Source of the DNA: Rheinheimera sp.
Lineage (GTDB): Bacteria; Pseudomonadota; Gammaproteobacteria; Enterobacterales; Alteromonadaceae
Length of the DNA stretch: 34,679 nucleotides
Assembly (NCBI GenBank): GCA_003482455.1
Contig: DMYW01000028.1
Coordinates: 12,434-47,112 of the forward strand
Direction: 5' to 3'
The position numbers and the translations under genes are program-made. Shown one piece after another: positions 32,534 through 34,679 of the stretch. The notes beneath the pieces are model-generated. The model did not search any database. It saw only the letters and a list, made by a program, of their open reading frames with translations, and was not told where the DNA came from. How positions within the stretch are numbered: position 1 is the first letter of the stretch; every line of letters begins with the position of its first letter.

Positions 32534-32713
32534 GTAGCATGGCAGTAGTCAAATTGGTCGGGCGAACCTGAGGTCGGTGGGGCTTTCATTAGAACTGCGA
32601 GCTTGTGCGTGCCAGAATAAGTCTATTGGGAGCGGTAGTGCAGTTTGTGGACTAGATCGGGACGAACAAGGTGTGTGGCTGGAGCGCACACAGGCGGATA
32701 CCTTTCCTGCGAA

Positions 32714-33406
32714 TTATCGTGTCGGTTGGATCTGCATGTCGAGCCGCCATTGTTGAAGTAATATGGCGCGGCGGCGTGGATAACGCACGTCTAATTCCAG
32801 CAGTTGTTCGATGCGGTCGGCGCGCAAATGGCGAAATTGGTTACGTAATTCGCACCAAGCAACCAACACGCGGACTTGATCAAAAAAGCCCAGCGCAACC
32901 GGCCACACAGTGCGCTCAGTCAGTTGACCTTGGCCATCGCGATAGGTCAGCGCCAGTTTATGTTCCAATCGGATCGCTCGGCGCAGCGCAACTAAGGTGT
33001 CGTCAGCACAGTCGGCGAGCTGCCCAGGGCCAATCAACAAAGCGCTTTGTTCCAGATCGGTGCGTTTTTCTTGCGGCAACACGGCCGCTATTTTGGCAAG
33101 TGCTTGGGTGGCCGCTTGCGACAGCTGCGAATCCGCGCGCTCTTGCACCCAGCGTGAGCCTAGCGCTAACGCTTCTAACTCTTGCGCGCTAAACATCAAA
33201 GGCGGCAAGGTAAAACCAGGTCGTAGGATATAGCCAAGCCCAGCTTCGCCCTCAATATCAGCACCTTGCGCTTGCAATGAACGAATATCACGATACACAG
33301 ATCGCACACTCATCTGCAGCGCATCTGCCAGCTCTGCCGCACTGACGGGAGTGCGACGGTTGCGCAACAACTGCATCAAATGTAATAACCGCTCGGCTCG
33401 TGTCAT
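32714..33406 (-). CDS. YafY-like transcriptional regulator (HTH + WYL domain)
   Basis: A 230-aa DNA-binding regulator. Residues about 5-55 are a DeoR/HTH_11-type winged helix (VSAAELADALQMSVRSVYRD), followed by the linker GEAGLGYILRPGF common in YafY proteins and a WYL ligand-sensing domain (about 140-210, LALTYRDGQG and VWPVALGFF). WYL regulators often sense nucleic-acid or small-molecule signals and control neighbouring genes, here most likely the VOC gene downstream. AGGA precedes ATG 33406 by eight nt. Confidence 0.92.
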   Translation of the reverse strand: MTRAERLLHLMQLLRNRRTPVSAAELADALQMSVRSVYRDIRSLQAQGADIEGEAGLGYILRPGFTLPPLMFSAQELEALALGSRWVQERADSQLSQAATQALAKIAAVLPQEKRTDLEQSALLIGPGQLADCADDTLVALRRAIRLEHKLALTYRDGQGQLTERTVWPVALGFFDQVRVLVAWCELRNQFRHLRADRIEQLLELDVRYPRRRAILLQQWRLDMQIQPTR

Positions 33407-33431
33407 CCGTTCTTCCTTCGCTGAAACCGGC

Positions 33432-33462
33432 AGTATAGTGGTGCTAGCCGGTTGTTTGGCAA
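33432..33462 (-). promoter_or_regulatory. Candidate promoter of the YafY-like regulator
   Basis: On the minus strand TATACT (33432-33437, 5/6) lies 19 nt after TTGCCA (33457-33462). Transcription would begin close to the ribosome site of the regulator. The spacer is two nt longer than ideal. The rest of the gap, up to 33654, shows nothing. Confidence 0.35.
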
Positions 33463-33654
33463 GGGGGATGTTTCTAGTTTAATGGGAGGGATTCACATAT
33501 CCGCGTCATCCTTGACGTTGCCACAGCCTGACGAAGCGGCGGCTTAGCACGATATTTACAGATAGTGCGCGGCACAATAACCCTGAGAACCAAGGTTACT
33601 CTTGCATTAAAGCGATACGGTTGAGATGCACAGTTCAGGCCGAGCGAATTCACA

Positions 33655-33690
33655 AAAGCATAAGGCCACCCGAAGGTGGCCTTATGCTTT
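33655..33690 (-). terminator. Terminator of ssrA
   Basis: A perfect 16-bp stem AAAGCATAAGGCCACC / GGTGGCCTTATGCTTT with a 4-nt loop, beginning two nt after the tmRNA CCA end. In the minus direction the stem ends in TTTT then GTG. The long stem makes it a strong terminator or processing barrier. Confidence 0.85.
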
Positions 33691-33692
33691 AT

Positions 33693-34051
33693 TGGTGGAG
33701 CTGGGGGGATTTGAACCCCCGTCCGAAAAACCTACATCTTTGGTACTACATGCTTAGTCGGTCATTTGGTTAACCCTAAGAGCGCCGGCCGGCAGGCTAT
33801 CGTTGGGCGAGTCCGATTGGTTTTAGCATCTTGGCTCCGGACAAAGCCGCCATGCGATCCTGTTAGGGGTGATCTCCCAGAGTCCCGGCTTACAGGCATG
33901 CGCGGGGGGGAGAGCATCTACTGCTTATTAGGCAGCGATTGCGTAAGTTTCGTCGTTTGCGACTACTAGTTTGCGGCTTTTTTACGAGGCCTACCGCACC
34001 TCGGCATGCACCTCAGAGTTCGCGAATCCCGTCGAATCCAGAATCAGCCCC
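33693..34051 (-). ncRNA. ssrA: Transfer-messenger RNA (tmRNA)
   Basis: A 359-nt one-piece tmRNA that rescues stalled ribosomes with SmpB. The 5' end GGGGCUGAUUCUGGAUUCGA and the 3' end GGUUCAAAUCCCCCCAGCUC-CACCA pair as a tRNA-like domain with encoded CCA, and the acceptor has the G3-U70 wobble that specifies alanine charging. The tag frame runs on the minus strand from about 33959 to 33924 and encodes ANDETYAIAA followed by tandem TAA TAA. The tag differs from the common ANDENYALAA at two positions but keeps the AA end that ClpXP recognises. Confidence 0.97.
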
Positions 34052-34089
34052 GAATTCTTTAAAGACCAAAACCCCAAAGTCTTATTGGC

Positions 34090-34095
34090 ATTGTA
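34090..34095 (-). promoter_or_regulatory. Candidate -10 element of ssrA
   Basis: TACAAT (5/6) on the minus strand, 38 nt upstream of the mature tmRNA 5' end. This would give a short leader removed by RNase P. The -35 is weak (TTGCAC with an 18-nt spacer). Confidence 0.35.
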
Positions 34096-34182
34096 CGTTG
34101 CTGACCTTCAAAGGTGCAAGCAAAGTTCGGCGGCCAACACGCCTTCTTACGTTATGTGGCGATGATTTCGCCAGTTTCAAGA

Positions 34183-34662
34183 CTAGGCCTTGTGTTTCAT
34201 CATCCGTTCTTTTTCGCGTGACCAATCGCGCTCTTTAATATCGTCCCGTTTATCAAAGGCTTTTTTACCTTTAGCGAGATAGAACTCGAGTTTAACCCAA
34301 CACGCTTTCCAATACAGAGACGTGGCGATGAGCGTGTAACCATCACGTTCTTTGTGGCCAACTAGTTTATTAAGCTCTCGGCGATGCAGCAGCAATTTGC
34401 GCGAACGTTCCGGGTCGCAAACGACGTGGCTCGATGCACTGTTTAGCGGCTGAATTTGCGCACCGAATAAATAAGCTTCGCCATTTTTGATAATGACGTA
34501 GGCGTCAGAGATGTTCGCTTTGCCTAATCGAATGCTTTTAATTTCCCAACCTTGCAGCTCGATCCCCGCTTCGTAGCGGTCTTCGAGATGATAGTCGTGT
34601 CGGGCTTTGCGGTTTTGGGCAATAGTGCCGCCGCTTGATTTATTGTTTGATTTTTTACTCAT
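34183..34662 (-). CDS. smpB: SsrA-binding protein SmpB
   Basis: A 159-aa RNA-binding protein that carries tmRNA to stalled ribosomes and mimics the missing anticodon arm. The OB-fold core is well conserved: IAQNRKARHDYHLEDRYEAG, ELQGWEIKSIRLGKANISD, KLLLHRRELNKL and YLAKGKKAFDKRDDIKERDW. The basic C-terminal tail (REKERMMKHKA) enters the mRNA channel. It is complete and usual in length, with GAGAG before ATG 34662. It lies upstream of ssrA on the same strand (131-nt gap), the conserved arrangement in gammaproteobacteria. Confidence 0.98.
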   Translation of the reverse strand: MSKKSNNKSSGGTIAQNRKARHDYHLEDRYEAGIELQGWEIKSIRLGKANISDAYVIIKNGEAYLFGAQIQPLNSASSHVVCDPERSRKLLLHRRELNKLVGHKERDGYTLIATSLYWKACWVKLEFYLAKGKKAFDKRDDIKERDWSREKERMMKHKA

Positions 34663-34679
34663 GGACTCTCAGGCGAATT

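Noticed and set aside
32671..33192. 173-codon plus-strand frame over the YafY-like regulator
   Set aside because: Antisense shadow of a well-supported HTH-WYL protein.
33766..34238. Short plus-strand frames near the 3' end of the window
   Set aside because: They lie on the antisense strand of tmRNA and its promoter region.

Overview
The window looks like chromosomal DNA of a gammaproteobacterium of the Alteromonadales/Chromatiaceae type. A Rheinheimera- or Alishewanella-like host is my best guess, from gene families alone: an Oar-like TonB receptor, CCA-encoding tRNAs, a linked ssrA-smpB pair, and the close E. coli-like DeoB, DeoD and Udk sequences. No phage, transposon, integrase or CRISPR array is visible. 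Most genes are housekeeping or accessory chromosomal genes in short operons separated by clear hairpin-T terminators.

Bases 1-10,570 form a nucleoside/nucleic-acid salvage neighbourhood. It opens with the 3' end of a tRNA (probably Phe). Then come deoB and deoD, a secreted endonuclease/exonuclease/phosphatase-fold enzyme (opposite strand), an Oar-like TonB-dependent outer-membrane receptor, uridine kinase, a concentrative nucleoside transporter with a long structured leader, and a 2-oxoglutarate/Fe(II) oxygenase in the transporter operon. Together these could cleave extracellular nucleic acid, import the products and recycle base and sugar; the link is inferred from gene order.

Bases 10,740-14,112 hold two identical tandem tRNA-Leu(CAG) genes behind a good sigma-70 promoter, an 11-copy octanucleotide tandem repeat, a SixA-type phosphatase, and an overlapping pair: a transglutaminase-like/TPR lipoprotein and an M28 peptidase.

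Bases 14,105-20,017 carry a three-gene operon on the minus strand in which every gene is a photolyase/cryptochrome from a different clade (iron-sulfur PhrB-type, CRY-DASH, and a classical photolyase-like protein). A cytosolic GAF histidine kinase is divergent from it.

Bases 20,023-23,209 contain a DUF2796 / DUF3299 / ABC ATPase / FtsX-like permease cluster resembling the Zur-controlled PA4063-PA4066 cluster of Pseudomonas. I find two related 15-bp palindromes of Zur type at its two regulatory positions.

Bases 23,270-31,816 are dominated by signalling: an Hpt-REC-REC-GGDEF diguanylate cyclase converging on a GAF-PAS4-HK-REC hybrid kinase (the pair supplies all parts of a four-step phosphorelay), a membrane-anchored hypothetical protein, Dps, a Cache-domain chemoreceptor, and an SRAP (YedK/HMCES) protein. 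The last 2.6 kb contain a VOC protein, a YafY-like WYL regulator, tmRNA (tag ANDETYAIAA) and SmpB.
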